Shown: in pieces, positions 43,230 to 52,589 of the stretch
Position numbering within the stretch: position 1 is the first letter of the stretch
Layout: each line of letters starts with the position of its first letter
Assembly: GCF_001426545.1 (NCBI RefSeq)
Contig: NZ_LMEZ01000001.1
Coordinates: 1,178,506-1,242,505 of the forward strand
Length of the DNA stretch: 64,000 nt
From: Mycobacterium sp. Root135
GTDB taxonomy: Bacteria; Actinomycetota; Actinomycetes; Mycobacteriales; Mycobacteriaceae
Reading direction: 5' to 3'
Position numbers and translations under genes: made by a program
The notes under the pieces: model-generated
The model's input: only the letters and a program-made list of their open reading frames with translations
Database searches by the model: none
Told to the model about the DNA's origin: nothing

Positions 43230-43823
43230 TTACACCGGAACGGTGCGCGGCTTCCAGCTCGGCCGCCGCTCCTCGAACGCCGTAATGTCATCCTGTTTCC
43301 GCAGCGTAAGGCCTATATCGTCGAGGCCCTCGAGCAGTCGCCATGCGGTGTAGTCGTCAATCCTGAACGGCACCATGACCGTTCCCGCGTGGATGCTTCG
43401 ATCTTCCAGGTTCACAGTGATTTCCAGCCCCGGTTGCTGCTCGATCAACTTCCACAGGATTTCCACATCGTCTTGGGCGACTTCGGCGGCCAAAAGGCCC
43501 GCCTTGCCCGAATTCCCGCGGAAGATGTCGGCGAACCGGGACGAGATCACCACCCGGAATCCGAAATCCATGAGCGCCCACACGGCGTGCTCGCGGGACG
43601 ACCCGGTGCCGAAGTCGGGGCCCGCCACCAGAACCGAGCCCTTGTCGAAGGGTGGGAGGTTCAGGACGAACGACGGGTCGTTGCGCCACGCGGCGAACAG
43701 GCCGTCCTCGAAACCCGTTCGGGTGACCCGCTTCAGGTAGACCGCGGGGATGATCTGGTCGGTGTCGACGTTGGTCCGACGCAGGGGAACGCCGATCCCG
43801 GTGTGGGTACGGAAGGCTTCCAT
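43230..43823 (-). CDS. leuD: 3-isopropylmalate dehydratase small subunit
   Basis: A 197-residue subunit of isopropylmalate isomerase in leucine synthesis. [23 protein letters not shown] and the [11 protein letters not shown] stretch are diagnostic. It follows leuC by 9 bases and forms the heterodimer with it. Confidence 0.97.
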   Translation of the reverse strand: MEAFRTHTGIGVPLRRTNVDTDQIIPAVYLKRVTRTGFEDGLFAAWRNDPSFVLNLPPFDKGSVLVAGPDFGTGSSREHAVWALMDFGFRVVISSRFADIFRGNSGKAGLLAAEVAQDDVEILWKLIEQQPGLEITVNLEDRSIHAGTVMVPFRIDDYTAWRLLEGLDDIGLTLRKQDDITAFEERRPSWKPRTVPV

Positions 43824-43832
43824 GACTGTCTC

Positions 43833-45281
43833 CTAGCGATTCTGGGGAAGGTCGGCGGGCGAGGACAGGGTTCCGCGCACGGCTGTCGCCGCGGCCACCG
43901 CTGGCGACACCAGGTGGGTGCGGCCGCCCTTGCCTTGGCGCCCTTCGAAGTTTCGGTTCGACGTCGCAGCGCAACGCTCCCCCGGCGCAAGCTGATCGGG
44001 ATTCATGCCAAGGCACATCGAGCAGCCGGCCTGTCGCCACTCGGCACCCGCAGTGGTGAAGATCTCGCCCAGGCCTTCGGATTCCGCCTGAACGCGGACC
44101 TTCATGGATCCCGGCACGATGAGCATCCTCATCCCGTCGGCGATCTTCCTGTCCCGCAGGATGTCGGCGACGACCCGAAGATCTTCGATGCGTCCGTTGG
44201 TGCAGGAGCCGACGAAGACGGTGTCGATCGCGATGTCGCGCATCGCGGTGCCCGGCTGAAGATCCATGTAGGCCAACGCCTTCTCGGCCGACTGGCGCTC
44301 GCCATCGTCGAACATCAGTTCTGGATCGGGGACCGCAGCGCTCAGTGGGACGCCCTGGCCGGGGTTGGTTCCCCAGGTGACGAACGGGCTCAGTTCCGCT
44401 GCGTCCAGGTACACCTCGGTGTCGAATTCGGCTCCGTCGTCTGTGCGCAACTGCCTCCACGCCTCGACGGCGGCGTCCCAGTCGGCGCCCACGGGGGCGT
44501 GCGGGCGGCCCTCGAGATAGGCGAACGTGGTCTCGTCGGGCGCGACCATGCCGGCCCGCGCGCCAGCTTCGATGCTCATGTTGCAGATCGTCATCCGGCC
44601 CTCCATCGACAGGGCTTCGATGGCGCTGCCGCGGTATTCGATGACGTAGCCCTGGCCGCCGCCGGTTCCGATCTTCGCGATCACGGCCAGGATGACGTCC
44701 TTGGCGCTGGTGCCGGGCGGCAAGACGCCGTCGACGTTGACCGCCATCGTCCTAAAGGGGCGCAGCGGCAACGTCTGCGTGGCGAGCACGTGCTCGACCT
44801 CGGAGGTGCCGATGCCCATCGCGAGCGCGCCGAACGCACCGTGGGTCGAGGTGTGACTGTCGCCGCAGACGACCGTCATACCCGGTTGGGTAAGGCCGAG
44901 CTGCGGGCCGATGATGTGCACGATGCCCTGCTCGACGTCGCCCATCGGATAGAGGCGGACGCCGAATTCGGCGCAGTTGCGGCGCAACGTCTCGACCTGG
45001 GTGCGTGAGATCGGGTCGGCGATCGGCTTGTCGATGTCGAGCGTCGGGACGTTGTGGTCCTCGGTGGCGATGGTCAGGTCGGTGCGGCGAACTGGCCGTC
45101 CCGCCAACCGAAGTCCGTCGAACGCCTGCGGACTGGTCACCTCGTGGACGAGGTGCAGGTCGATGTAGATGAGGTCGGGCTCACGCGCGGCGTCTTCTCC
45201 CGCGCCGGCGGACACGACGTGGTCGGCCCAAACCTTCTCTGCCATGGTGCGTGGTGTGCCTGGGGTTCCAGTCATGACCAT
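43833..45281 (-). CDS. leuC: 3-isopropylmalate dehydratase large subunit
   Basis: A 482-residue aconitase-family subunit. The three 4Fe-4S cysteines can be placed in [10 protein letters not shown] and [27 protein letters not shown] and [13 protein letters not shown] are further signatures. ATG 45281 is preceded by GGAGG with 8-base spacing; a second ATG two codons later is also possible. It is divergent from an IclR regulator that probably controls it. Confidence 0.97.
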   Translation of the reverse strand: MVMTGTPGTPRTMAEKVWADHVVSAGAGEDAAREPDLIYIDLHLVHEVTSPQAFDGLRLAGRPVRRTDLTIATEDHNVPTLDIDKPIADPISRTQVETLRRNCAEFGVRLYPMGDVEQGIVHIIGPQLGLTQPGMTVVCGDSHTSTHGAFGALAMGIGTSEVEHVLATQTLPLRPFRTMAVNVDGVLPPGTSAKDVILAVIAKIGTGGGQGYVIEYRGSAIEALSMEGRMTICNMSIEAGARAGMVAPDETTFAYLEGRPHAPVGADWDAAVEAWRQLRTDDGAEFDTEVYLDAAELSPFVTWGTNPGQGVPLSAAVPDPELMFDDGERQSAEKALAYMDLQPGTAMRDIAIDTVFVGSCTNGRIEDLRVVADILRDRKIADGMRMLIVPGSMKVRVQAESEGLGEIFTTAGAEWRQAGCSMCLGMNPDQLAPGERCAATSNRNFEGRQGKGGRTHLVSPAVAAATAVRGTLSSPADLPQNR

Positions 45282-45349
45282 CTTTCATCCCTCCGGGCGA
45301 CGTCGCAGAGGGCGCTGCGGCCGTCGCACTGGATCTCAGTTGCGGGGCA

Positions 45350-45385
45350 TCTCATTATTCGAGACGCTAGTATCTCCCTATGAGA
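45350..45385. promoter_or_regulatory. Operator/promoter region between leuC and the IclR gene
   Basis: Nested inverted repeats: outer TCTCAT (45350-45355) and ATGAGA (45380-45385), inner GAGACGCT and AGTATCTC (45361-45376, 12 of 16 positions symmetric). TAGTAT (45368-45373) lies 6 bases before the ATG of the IclR gene, so the inner palindrome overlaps the -10 of a probable leaderless promoter. This suits autoregulation and control of leuCD. Confidence 0.5.
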
Positions 45386-46081
45386 CAGGATAGCGGTATC
45401 GGCGTGCTCGACAAAGCGGTGGGCGTACTGCACGTCATCGCCGAGTCACCCTGTGGGCTCGCCGATCTGTGCGACCGCACGGGACTGCCACGGGCCACCG
45501 CCCACCGACTCGCCGCGGGCCTCGAAGTCCACCGACTGCTGGCCCGCGACGCCGACGGCAGGTGGTGTCTGGGTCCGGCACTGAACGAACTCGCCGGGCG
45601 GGTCGACGATCCACTGCTCGCGGCGAGCACGGCCGTCCTGCCCAAGCTTCGCGAGATCACCGGCGAGAGCGTGCAGTTGTACCGACGGGAAGGTCTGTCG
45701 CGGGTCTGTGTGGTCGCTCTCGAGCCGCCTGCCGGCCTGCGCGACACCGTCCCCGTCGGCACCCGCCTGCCCATGACGGCGGGCTCGGGAGCCAAGGTGC
45801 TCCTCGCCTACAGCGACCCCGCGACCCAGCAGGCCGTGCTCCCAACGGCCATGTTCACCGACCGCACCCTGACGGAGGTGCGCAAGCGAGGCTGGGCGCA
45901 GAGCGCGGCCGAACGAGAACCCGGCGTGGCGAGCGTCTCGGCGCCGGTGCGTGACGCCCGCGGCGACGTGGTGGCCGCCATCTCGGTGTCGGGGCCGATC
46001 GACCGAATGGGACGGCGGCCCGGCGCGCGGTGGGCGGCGGACCTACTCGCCGCATCCGAGGCGCTCACCCGTCGGCTGTAA
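45380..46081 (+). CDS. IclR-family regulator, probable leucine biosynthesis regulator
   Basis: A 233-residue regulator. The winged helix is at about 8-65 (LADLCDRTGLPRATAHRLAAGLE), followed by the IclR effector domain (LPMTAGSGAKVLLAY). Orthologues divergent from leuCD in actinobacteria (LtbR, NdgR) control leuCD. Here too it is divergent from leuCD by 98 bases, with palindromes in between. The ATG has no ribosome site and TAGTAT sits 6 bases upstream, predicting a leaderless mRNA. It corresponds to Rv2989. Confidence 0.92.
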   Translation: MRQDSGIGVLDKAVGVLHVIAESPCGLADLCDRTGLPRATAHRLAAGLEVHRLLARDADGRWCLGPALNELAGRVDDPLLAASTAVLPKLREITGESVQLYRREGLSRVCVVALEPPAGLRDTVPVGTRLPMTAGSGAKVLLAYSDPATQQAVLPTAMFTDRTLTEVRKRGWAQSAAEREPGVASVSAPVRDARGDVVAAISVSGPIDRMGRRPGARWAADLLAASEALTRRL

Positions 46082-46103
46082 GCGCCGACACCCGAGGACG
46101 ACG

Positions 46104-46131
46104 AAAGGCGCCTACCAAGGTAGGCGCCTTT
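46104..46131. terminator. Terminator between the IclR gene and tRNA-Glu
   Basis: AAAGGCGCCTACC and GGTAGGCGCCTTT are perfect complements with only two bases between them, ending in TTTAT on the plus strand and AAAs/Ts symmetrically. It can serve the IclR gene on one strand and tRNA-Glu on the other. Confidence 0.75.
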
Positions 46132-46139
46132 ATCGTGTG

Positions 46140-46212
46140 TACCCCCGATGGGATTCGAACCCACGCTACCGCCGTGAGAGGGCGGCGTCCTAGGCCGCTA
46201 GACGACGGGGGC
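46140..46212 (-). tRNA. tRNA-Glu (CTC)
   Basis: 73 bases on the minus strand, beginning GCCCCCG, which pairs with CGGGGGT at the 3' end. The anticodon arm CCGCCCTCTCACGGCGG shows anticodon CTC, and GGTTCGAATCC is the T-loop. The CCA end is not encoded. It lies 86 bases after tRNA-Gln and may be co-transcribed with it. Confidence 0.95.
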
Positions 46213-46298
46213 TAGAACTAATTCCGGTTGGTCAGCATAGCTCAGGTGACTACGTCGACCTAATCAGCCGACACCGACTCCGGAGCTACCGGAATTGG

Positions 46299-46370
46299 CT
46301 GGGGTACCAGGACTCGAACCTAGAATGGCGGTACCAGAAACCGCTGTGTTGCCAATTACACCATACCCCA
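46299..46370 (-). tRNA. tRNA-Gln (CTG)
   Basis: 72 bases on the minus strand beginning TGGGGTA with 3' partner TACCCCA. The anticodon loop TTCTGGT shows CTG. GGTTCGAGTCC is the T-loop. CCA follows directly in the DNA (46296-46298), unlike the neighbouring tRNA-Glu. Confidence 0.95.
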
Positions 46371-46414
46371 ATTGCCGTCCATAACCGCTGGTCATAGACG
46401 TCGTGGCCGTCAAA

Positions 46415-46440
46415 CACCCGCTGGGGCGAACCAGCGTGTG
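46415..46440 (-). terminator. Possible gltX terminator
   Basis: Stem CGCTGG/CCAGCG with a 6-base loop and flanking partial pairing (CAC..GTG), in the 117-base gap between the gltX stop and tRNA-Gln. Weak but well placed. Confidence 0.4.
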
Positions 46441-46487
46441 CAATCACCGACCGACGAGCACACTACCAAAGATTTCGGCGCTCGATT

Positions 46488-47966
46488 TCACGCCTGGGCG
46501 GCAGCGTGGTCGCGCCCGCCGCGCAACCTCGCCAGGCTGCGGTCTCGACCAAGCAATTCCATCGACTCGAACAGCGGCGGGCTGACTGACGAACCGGTGA
46601 CCGCCACCCGAATCGGGCCGAACGCCTTGCGCGGCTTCAGTTCGAGGCCGTCCAGCAGCGCCGCCTTCAACGCCGCCTCGATGCCCGCGGTGGTCCAGTC
46701 ACCTACGGCCTGCAGCCCTTCCAGCGCCGCGTCGAGCACCGGTACGGCCTCGGCACGCAATTCCTTGGCGGCGGACTTCTCGTCGAGCCCGTAGGACGCC
46801 TCGTCGAAGAACTTCAACAGATCCCACGCGTCGCCGAGCACCACGATGCGCGTCTGCACCAGAGCGGCTGCCTCGGCGAAGCGGGCGTCGTCCAAACCGG
46901 TGTCGTGGCCGTGCACCACGAAGTAGTCGCGGAGCCGAGCGGTGAAGTCTGCGACGTCGAGCATTCTGATGTGTTCGGCGTTGATCGCGTCGGCCTTCTT
47001 CTGGTCGAAGCGAGCCGGATTGGAGTTGACGTTCGCGACGTCGAAGGCGGCCACCATCTCGTCGAGACTGAAGAGGTCGTGATCGTCGGCGATTCCCCAG
47101 CCCAACAACGCCAGATAGTTCAGCAGGCCTTCGGGGATGAAGCCCCGATCGCGGTGCAGGAAGAGATTCGCCTGCGGATCGCGCTTCGACAGCTTCTTGT
47201 TTCCGTCACCGAGAACACTTGGCAGGTGCGCAAATTCGGGAACGCGGTCGGCGACTCCGATGCGAATCAGCGCCCGGTACAACGCGATCTGCCGAGGAGT
47301 CGACGGCAGAATGTCCTCCCCGCGAAGGACGTGGGTGATCTTCATCAGCGCGTCGTCCACCGGGTTGACCAACGTGTACAGCGGATCCCCGTTACCGCGG
47401 GTGATCGCGAAGTCGGGTACGACGCCCGCGGCGAACGTCGTCGGGCCCCGCACGAGGTCGGTCCACGTGATGTCCTCGTCGGGCATCCGGAGCCGTAGGA
47501 CGGGCTTGCGCCCTTCGGCGGTGAAGCGGGCCCGGTCCTCGTCGGAGAGGTCGCGATCGTGGTTGTCGTAGCCCAACTTCGGATTTCGGCCTGCGGCGAC
47601 GTGGCGGGCCTCGACCTCCTCGGCCGTCGAATAGGCCTCGTACACCTCACCGGCGGCGAGCAGGCGGGCGATGACGTCGCGGTACAGCTCGCTGCGCTCG
47701 GACTGCCGGTACGGCGCATACGGTCCGCCGATCTCCGGGCCTTCGTCCCAGTCGAGTCCAAGCCACCGCAGGGCGTCGAGGATGGCGGCGTAGCTCTCCG
47801 CGCTGTCCCGCGCGGCATCGGTGTCCTCGATGCGGAACACGAACGTGCCCCCGGTGTGGCGCGCATAGGCCCAGTTGAACAGCGCCGTCCGCACCAGCCC
47901 TACGTGCGGGGTGCCCGTCGGCGAGGGGCAGAACCGGACCCGTACCTCACCACCGACGGAGGTCAT
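46488..47966 (-). CDS. gltX: Glutamyl-tRNA synthetase
   Basis: A 492-residue class I aminoacyl-tRNA synthetase. The HIGH motif is H21-V-G-L24 in [12 protein letters not shown] and the KMSKS loop is KLSKR near 256. The start is ATG 47966 with AGGAG 6 bases upstream, giving [12 protein letters not shown]. An ATG at 47993 overlapping the preceding stop would add nine residues but has a weaker ribosome site. It lies just upstream of tRNA-Gln and tRNA-Glu, its own substrate among them. Confidence 0.96.
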   Translation of the reverse strand: MTSVGGEVRVRFCPSPTGTPHVGLVRTALFNWAYARHTGGTFVFRIEDTDAARDSAESYAAILDALRWLGLDWDEGPEIGGPYAPYRQSERSELYRDVIARLLAAGEVYEAYSTAEEVEARHVAAGRNPKLGYDNHDRDLSDEDRARFTAEGRKPVLRLRMPDEDITWTDLVRGPTTFAAGVVPDFAITRGNGDPLYTLVNPVDDALMKITHVLRGEDILPSTPRQIALYRALIRIGVADRVPEFAHLPSVLGDGNKKLSKRDPQANLFLHRDRGFIPEGLLNYLALLGWGIADDHDLFSLDEMVAAFDVANVNSNPARFDQKKADAINAEHIRMLDVADFTARLRDYFVVHGHDTGLDDARFAEAAALVQTRIVVLGDAWDLLKFFDEASYGLDEKSAAKELRAEAVPVLDAALEGLQAVGDWTTAGIEAALKAALLDGLELKPRKAFGPIRVAVTGSSVSPPLFESMELLGRDRSLARLRGGRDHAAAQA

Positions 47967-47989
47967 CTCTGCTCCTCGCGTCCGCGGTG

Positions 47990-48781
47990 TCATGACTTAC
48001 CCTTGCGGACAACGGGATTGGTGAGAGTTCCGATTCCCTCGATCGTGATGCTGACCGTGTCACCGTCTTCGATGGGCCCGACGCCCTCGGGCGTCCCGGT
48101 CAGGATCAGGTCACCGGGCAACAGGGTCATCACCGACGAGGCCCACTCGATGATGGCGCCGATGTCGTGAATCATCAACGAGGTTCGGCTGTGTTGCCGA
48201 ACCTGGCCGTTGACCTCGGTGCGCAGATCGAGGTCGAAGGGGTTGACGTCGGTGTCGATCCACGGCCCGACCGGGCAGAAGGTGTCGTGCCCCTTGGCAC
48301 GCATCCACTGGCCGTCCTTCTTCTGTTGGTCACGCGCCGAAACGTCGTTGGCGATGGTGTAGCCGAGGATGTTCTCGGCGGCCTTCGACGCGGGAACGTC
48401 CTTGCACGGCCGGCCGATGACGGCGGCCAACTCCCCCTCGTGGTGCACGGGATGGGCGTCGGCGGGCAGCTGAATGGGCACGTTCGGCCCGATGATCGCG
48501 GTGTTCGGCTTGAGGAAGATCACCGGGTCCTCCGGGGCCACGCCGCCCATCTCGGCGGCATGGGCGGCGTAGTTCTTGCCCATGCACACCACCTTGCTGG
48601 CGAGGATGGGGGCGAGAAGTCGCACGTCGGCGAGCGGCCACGACCTCCCGGTGAAGGTGGGAGTGCCGAACGGATGCTCCGCGATTTCGCGGGCTCGTGC
48701 CTCCAAGGCACCGTTCTCGACGTCACCCTCGATGCTCACGAAGGCGACCCCGTCTGGACTGGCAATTCGACCGAGGCGCAT
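47990..48781 (-). CDS. Fumarylacetoacetate hydrolase family protein
   Basis: A 263-residue FAH-fold hydrolase/decarboxylase. [15 protein letters not shown], the metal-binding glutamate in [12 protein letters not shown] and the [10 protein letters not shown] loop are conserved. Related enzymes act on acylpyruvates or 2-hydroxyhepta-2,4-diene-1,7-dioate; the substrate here is not clear. It is the Rv2993c equivalent and ends overlapping a possible upstream gltX start as ATGA. Confidence 0.88.
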   Translation of the reverse strand: MRLGRIASPDGVAFVSIEGDVENGALEARAREIAEHPFGTPTFTGRSWPLADVRLLAPILASKVVCMGKNYAAHAAEMGGVAPEDPVIFLKPNTAIIGPNVPIQLPADAHPVHHEGELAAVIGRPCKDVPASKAAENILGYTIANDVSARDQQKKDGQWMRAKGHDTFCPVGPWIDTDVNPFDLDLRTEVNGQVRQHSRTSLMIHDIGAIIEWASSVMTLLPGDLILTGTPEGVGPIEDGDTVSITIEGIGTLTNPVVRKGKS

Positions 48782-49173
48782 TTTTCACAGCCTAGGACAC
48801 CGGCCACCGCGGCCCGCATCGTCGCGAGCCAGTTCACGGATCCGTCCGGCCGCCGGAATCTTCGCCAGAATCTCGCGCAGAAACCTGCGGCTAAATTATC
48901 GTCGGCGACAGTTCCAGCAAACCCGCCCTCATTACCGCCGAGTAAGTTCGCCGCCAATTGGACTGCCCACAACCTCGTAGAAGAGACCATTCAGCGTCGG
49001 GATACAGGCATCCACGCCACCTCTACCAGCTACATGAACGGGCATCTCGCCAATCACGGAACGATCACATGCAATCAATTCGCAGAAAAAATTGGTCGCC
49101 CATTTCGTGCTTACTCGTTGGTAAGTTCCGCTACGGTCCTGGCCACGGGGGTCCGTTCGACAAAGGGAGAAAA
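48782..49173. other. 392-base intergenic region, relatively AT-rich
   Basis: This divergent gap between the FAH gene and the GjpA-like gene has visibly lower GC than the rest of the window, most so around 48890-49135. A short motif is repeated: GAGTAAGTTCG near 48939 and GGTAAGTTCCG near 49118. I see no convincing reading frame with mycobacterial codon usage, no RNA gene and no clear -35/-10 pair. It likely holds both promoters. Confidence 0.6.
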
Positions 49174-50619
49174 ATGTCAGTGCACGTAGCGGTTCGGTCT
49201 TACCTCACGGCCGGTGTCGCGGTGGTGGGCGCCAGCGCCCTCATCGCCGCACCGCTCGCGGTGCCGCCGCCAGAGATCCACCTGCCGGCGATCCACGTAT
49301 CCTCGGCCGAGGTACAGCTCGCGGCGCTGGCGAACCCGATCGCCGAATGGGTGACCGTCGTCCAGACCACCTTCGCCAACGTGGCGGCGCTCGGCACGCA
49401 GTTCCAGGACGATCCGGCCCCGATCCTGGCGCAGCTCCTGAAGAACCAACTGGCCAACGCCTCCACTCTGGCGACGGCCCTCGAGGGCACGGTGGGCGTA
49501 CTCGGGTCCCAAGTCGCCGCGCTGCCGGCGGCCACTCTGCTGGCAGCTCAACAGCTCGCCGCCGGGCAGTTCAGCGCAGCAGTCGGCACCCTTTTCCAGG
49601 CCGGGATCGGGCTCATCCTGGGGCCGGCGATCAGCCTGATCGGGGCGACGTCGATCATCACCGACGGCGCCCAGCGCTTCGCCAACGTCGTCGCCGCCAT
49701 TCCGAACGCACTCCTGCCAATCGGCCTTGCCGCGATCTCTCCGATCGCCGGCGCGGTCTACTCGTTTGGAGATGCCGGCCAGGCCGTCATCGACGCGGCC
49801 AGGAAGGGAGACGTGGCGGGTGCACTCAGCGCCCTCGCCAACATCCCCGCCATCGTGACGAACGCCTTCCTCAACGGGTACCCGCCCCAGTTCACGACCG
49901 GGATCTTCAGCCCCTTGGTCGAGGGTGGGTTCGGCTCGGGATTGATTGCCGCCCTGCTGGACGTGCGGAAGACCTTCGCCGCGGCTCTGAGTTCGGCCGT
50001 GCCACCCGCGGCATCCGCGGCAAGCCTGCCGAGCTCCGCCAAGTTGATCAGCCTGGCGGAAGCACCGACGGACGCAGCTCAGGTCGGCGACACGGCAGCC
50101 AAGACCGGCGCGACGACGGCCAGCGTCACGACGGAACCCGCCACGGAGGCCGCGACCGACGTCACGACCGCCCCGACGGCACCCGTCGTCACCGAACCGG
50201 TCGCGGTCACCACCGAGCCGACCACGGAGCCGACGACGGCCACCGAGCCGGTCACCGCCGCGACGGAACCGGCGGCAAGCACGCCTGCCGAATCGGCTGG
50301 CGACACCACCAAGGGCGAAAGCGAATCGGCCGGTACCTCGTCGAGCACCGAGTCGGCCGGCACCGAGTCGAGCACCTCGACGAGTTCCAAGCCGAGCACC
50401 AAGCCGACGAGCACCAAGTCGTCCAATGACGACAAGGCACCGTCGTCCTCCAGCGCGTCGGCCACGAGCTCGTCGTCCTCGAGCGCCTCGTCCGACGCCA
50501 CCACGTCGACGTCCGCGTCGACCGGCAGCACCGGCAAGCCAGCCAGCTCGAAGAAGGACTCCTCTGCGGGATCAGCCAGCTCGGGCTCTGAGGGCTCGGG
50601 AGCGTCCAGCGCGAGCTGA
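49174..50619 (+). CDS. GjpA-like exported protein with Thr/Ser-rich tail (putative outer membrane porin family)
   Basis: A 481-residue secreted protein. Residues 8-33 are a hydrophobic signal-like segment. Residues 45-300 are Ala/Leu-rich and apolar (FQAGIGLILGPAISLIG), resembling the mycobacterial proteins named after the Gordonia porin GjpA; that assignment is from memory. From about 300 the sequence is low complexity: first Thr/Glu/Pro/Ala repeats (TTEP), then a Ser/Lys/Thr stretch. The tail could be mucin-like and mannosylated. The ATG has AAAGGGAG 5 bases upstream. Monocistronic with a strong terminator. Confidence 0.6.
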   Translation: MSVHVAVRSYLTAGVAVVGASALIAAPLAVPPPEIHLPAIHVSSAEVQLAALANPIAEWVTVVQTTFANVAALGTQFQDDPAPILAQLLKNQLANASTLATALEGTVGVLGSQVAALPAATLLAAQQLAAGQFSAAVGTLFQAGIGLILGPAISLIGATSIITDGAQRFANVVAAIPNALLPIGLAAISPIAGAVYSFGDAGQAVIDAARKGDVAGALSALANIPAIVTNAFLNGYPPQFTTGIFSPLVEGGFGSGLIAALLDVRKTFAAALSSAVPPAASAASLPSSAKLISLAEAPTDAAQVGDTAAKTGATTASVTTEPATEAATDVTTAPTAPVVTEPVAVTTEPTTEPTTATEPVTAATEPAASTPAESAGDTTKGESESAGTSSSTESAGTESSTSTSSKPSTKPTSTKSSNDDKAPSSSSASATSSSSSSASSDATTSTSASTGSTGKPASSKKDSSAGSASSGSEGSGASSAS

Positions 50620-50632
50620 CCTCACGCCTACC

Positions 50633-50671
50633 GAATGCCCCTTCTCCGCAGCCAGCGGAGGAGGGGCATTC
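50633..50671 (+). terminator. Terminator of the GjpA-like gene
   Basis: Seventeen-base arms GAATGCCCCTTCTCCGC and GCGGAGGAGGGGCATTC with one G-T pair and a 5-base loop, 13 bases after the stop and followed by TCATTTCC. One of the strongest terminators in the window. Confidence 0.8.
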
Positions 50672-50739
50672 TCATTTCCTAATCTCATCAAGTGAGATGG
50701 TGATTCGGCATCGTGAGATTGCCGTGCCACGATGGGGAC

Positions 50740-51945
50740 ATGTCCGCACCCACGCTCGGGACCGCACGCCGATGGTCGATGTTGGTGATCGCTCTGACCG
50801 CGACCTTGTGCGCCAACATCTTCATCAACGGGGTGGCGTTCTTGATCCCGACGCTGCACACCGAACAGGGCCTCGACCTCGCAGAAGCGGGCCTGGTCTC
50901 CGCGTTGCCCAGCTTCGGCATGGTCGTCACTCTGATCGCGTGGGGCTACGTCGTCGACAGGTTCGGCGAACGCCTCGTGCTCGGCGTCGGTTCGGCACTG
51001 ACCGCGGCCGCCGCCTTCGCCGCCGCCCTCTCGCACTCGCTGGTCACGGTCGGCATCTTCCTGTTCATCGGGGGCATGGCAGCGGCGAGCAGCAATTCCG
51101 CCAGCGGTCGTCTCGTGGTCGGGTGGTTCCCGCCACACCAACGCGGCCTCGTGATGGGCATCCGCCAGACCGCAACCCCACTCGGAGTTGGCATGGGAGC
51201 GTTGGTGATTCCCCAGCTGGCCGAGGCCAAGGGAGTCTCAGCGGCTCTGCTGTTCCCTGCGATCGCCTGCGCCGCGGCGGCGGTCGTCAGCGCGATCGGC
51301 GTGCTCGATCCACCACGGCCTCCGCGCGCGGAAGCACACGCCGACACGCTTGCCAATCCCTATCGCGGCTCGTCGACGCTGTGGCGCATCCATGCCGTAT
51401 CCGTGTTGCTCGTCACGCCGCAAAGCCTGGTGTGGACGTTCACCCTGGTGTGGTTGATGGCGGACCGCGGATGGTCAGCGGTGTCCGCAGGCGCATTGGT
51501 CACCGTCGCTCAGGTGCTCGGCGCCGCAGGCCGGATCGCCGCGGGCCGATGGTCCGACACGAGCGGATCACGCCTGCAGCCGATCCGGACCATCGCCATC
51601 GGGGCATCGGTTGCGATGGGTCTTCTCGCCGTCACGGACCTGATGCACTCACCGCTGTCCGTCGCTTTGATCGTGATCGCATCGGTTGTCACGGTGTCCG
51701 ACAACGGCCTCGCGTTCACCGCGATCGCCGAAATCGCGGGCCCGTTCTGGAGCGGCCGGGCGCTAGGCACCCAGAACACGGCCCAGTTGCTGACGACGGG
51801 GATCGTGCCCCCGGCGTTCGGCGCCCTGATCACCGTGGCGGGTTACCCGCTGGCATTCGCCGTGTGCGCGCTCTTCCCGTTGATTGCACTACCTCTCGTG
51901 CCCGTCGCCGCCGACCCGCTGCGGAATCAGCCGCCGACCACCTGA
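50740..51945 (+). CDS. Major facilitator superfamily transporter (Rv2994-like)
   Basis: A 401-residue, roughly twelve-helix MFS permease. The loop 2-3 motif is GYVVDRFGERLVLG, matching the MFS G-x-x-x-D-R-x-G-R pattern. GMGALVIPQ and the LAFTAIAEIAGPFWSGRALG segment also fit cyanate/metabolite permeases. Substrate unknown. ATG 50740 is preferred; GTG 50713 would add nine polar residues. The 3' end overlaps the convergent YrhK-like gene by 19 bases. Confidence 0.88.
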   Translation: MSAPTLGTARRWSMLVIALTATLCANIFINGVAFLIPTLHTEQGLDLAEAGLVSALPSFGMVVTLIAWGYVVDRFGERLVLGVGSALTAAAAFAAALSHSLVTVGIFLFIGGMAAASSNSASGRLVVGWFPPHQRGLVMGIRQTATPLGVGMGALVIPQLAEAKGVSAALLFPAIACAAAAVVSAIGVLDPPRPPRAEAHADTLANPYRGSSTLWRIHAVSVLLVTPQSLVWTFTLVWLMADRGWSAVSAGALVTVAQVLGAAGRIAAGRWSDTSGSRLQPIRTIAIGASVAMGLLAVTDLMHSPLSVALIVIASVVTVSDNGLAFTAIAEIAGPFWSGRALGTQNTAQLLTTGIVPPAFGALITVAGYPLAFAVCALFPLIALPLVPVAADPLRNQPPTT

Positions 51946-52538
51946 CGTCGCGGCAGCACCAGCAGCGCGGCGGCCAGAAAGCACAGCGCCCCGAGGAACG
52001 TGCCGAGGTTGGCGAGCGCCACGTCGGCGACGCTTCCGGTCCGGTAGACGAACGCCCCGACCGCGCTCGCGGCGAAGGCGATGCAGCCGATCATGTTGAC
52101 CCACTGGGCCTGCCAGTCACGGGATGCCGGCTGCCAGCCACCGACGCTCGCCGTGACGGCGACGACCCCGATCGCGGCACTGACCAGGAAGGCCAGCGAT
52201 CCCGTCGCGTCCGGCGCCCACACCAGCCGTCGCTCGGCCATCACCTCGTGCGCCCACACCGACGCGCCGGTGCTGACGTTGAACAGGACGGTGCCGCCGA
52301 ATTGGACGGCGGCCGAACGCCACTCGGGACTGCCCTCGGGCCTAGACAGGACCAGTTGAATCCACGCCGCGCTGGTGAAGAACCACGAGCCGACGAAGCA
52401 GAGCGCGTTGGCCGCACCGGCACCGGCCACGGCGGCCACGCCGGGCATCGTGGCGGCTGCGAAGAACGCCGATCCGACGACGAACAGCCAGCATTGGTGG
52501 GTGAGCGTCACCATCGACGGCAGCCTGGGCGTCACCAT
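51927..52538 (-). CDS. Integral membrane protein with YrhK-like domain
   Basis: A 203-residue protein with about six hydrophobic helices. The repeated pattern ANALCFVGSWFFTSAAW and NMIGCIAFAASAVGAFV resembles YrhK domains, which pair two helices with a conserved FxxGS motif. Function unknown. ATG 52538 is chosen over an in-frame start at 52559. It overlaps the MFS stop by 19 bases tail to tail and lies 51 bases upstream of no minus-strand partner; the SBP gene ends at 52590. Confidence 0.7.
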   Translation of the reverse strand: MVTPRLPSMVTLTHQCWLFVVGSAFFAAATMPGVAAVAGAGAANALCFVGSWFFTSAAWIQLVLSRPEGSPEWRSAAVQFGGTVLFNVSTGASVWAHEVMAERRLVWAPDATGSLAFLVSAAIGVVAVTASVGGWQPASRDWQAQWVNMIGCIAFAASAVGAFVYRTGSVADVALANLGTFLGALCFLAAALLVLPRRQVVGG

Positions 52539-52589
52539 GACGCCGAACCTACATCGCACTCCCCGCGAACCGGTGCGCAGTCACCGTCG

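Noticed and set aside
42321..45008. 895-codon open frame antisense to hupB, leuD and leuC
   Set aside because: It mirrors the codon-position GC bias of the real genes and the HupB repeats. It has no ribosome site, and the opposite strand encodes three certain proteins.
46140..46370. tRNA pair as a phage or island attachment site
   Set aside because: No integrase, no repeated tRNA 3' end and no foreign gene block is next to the tRNAs.
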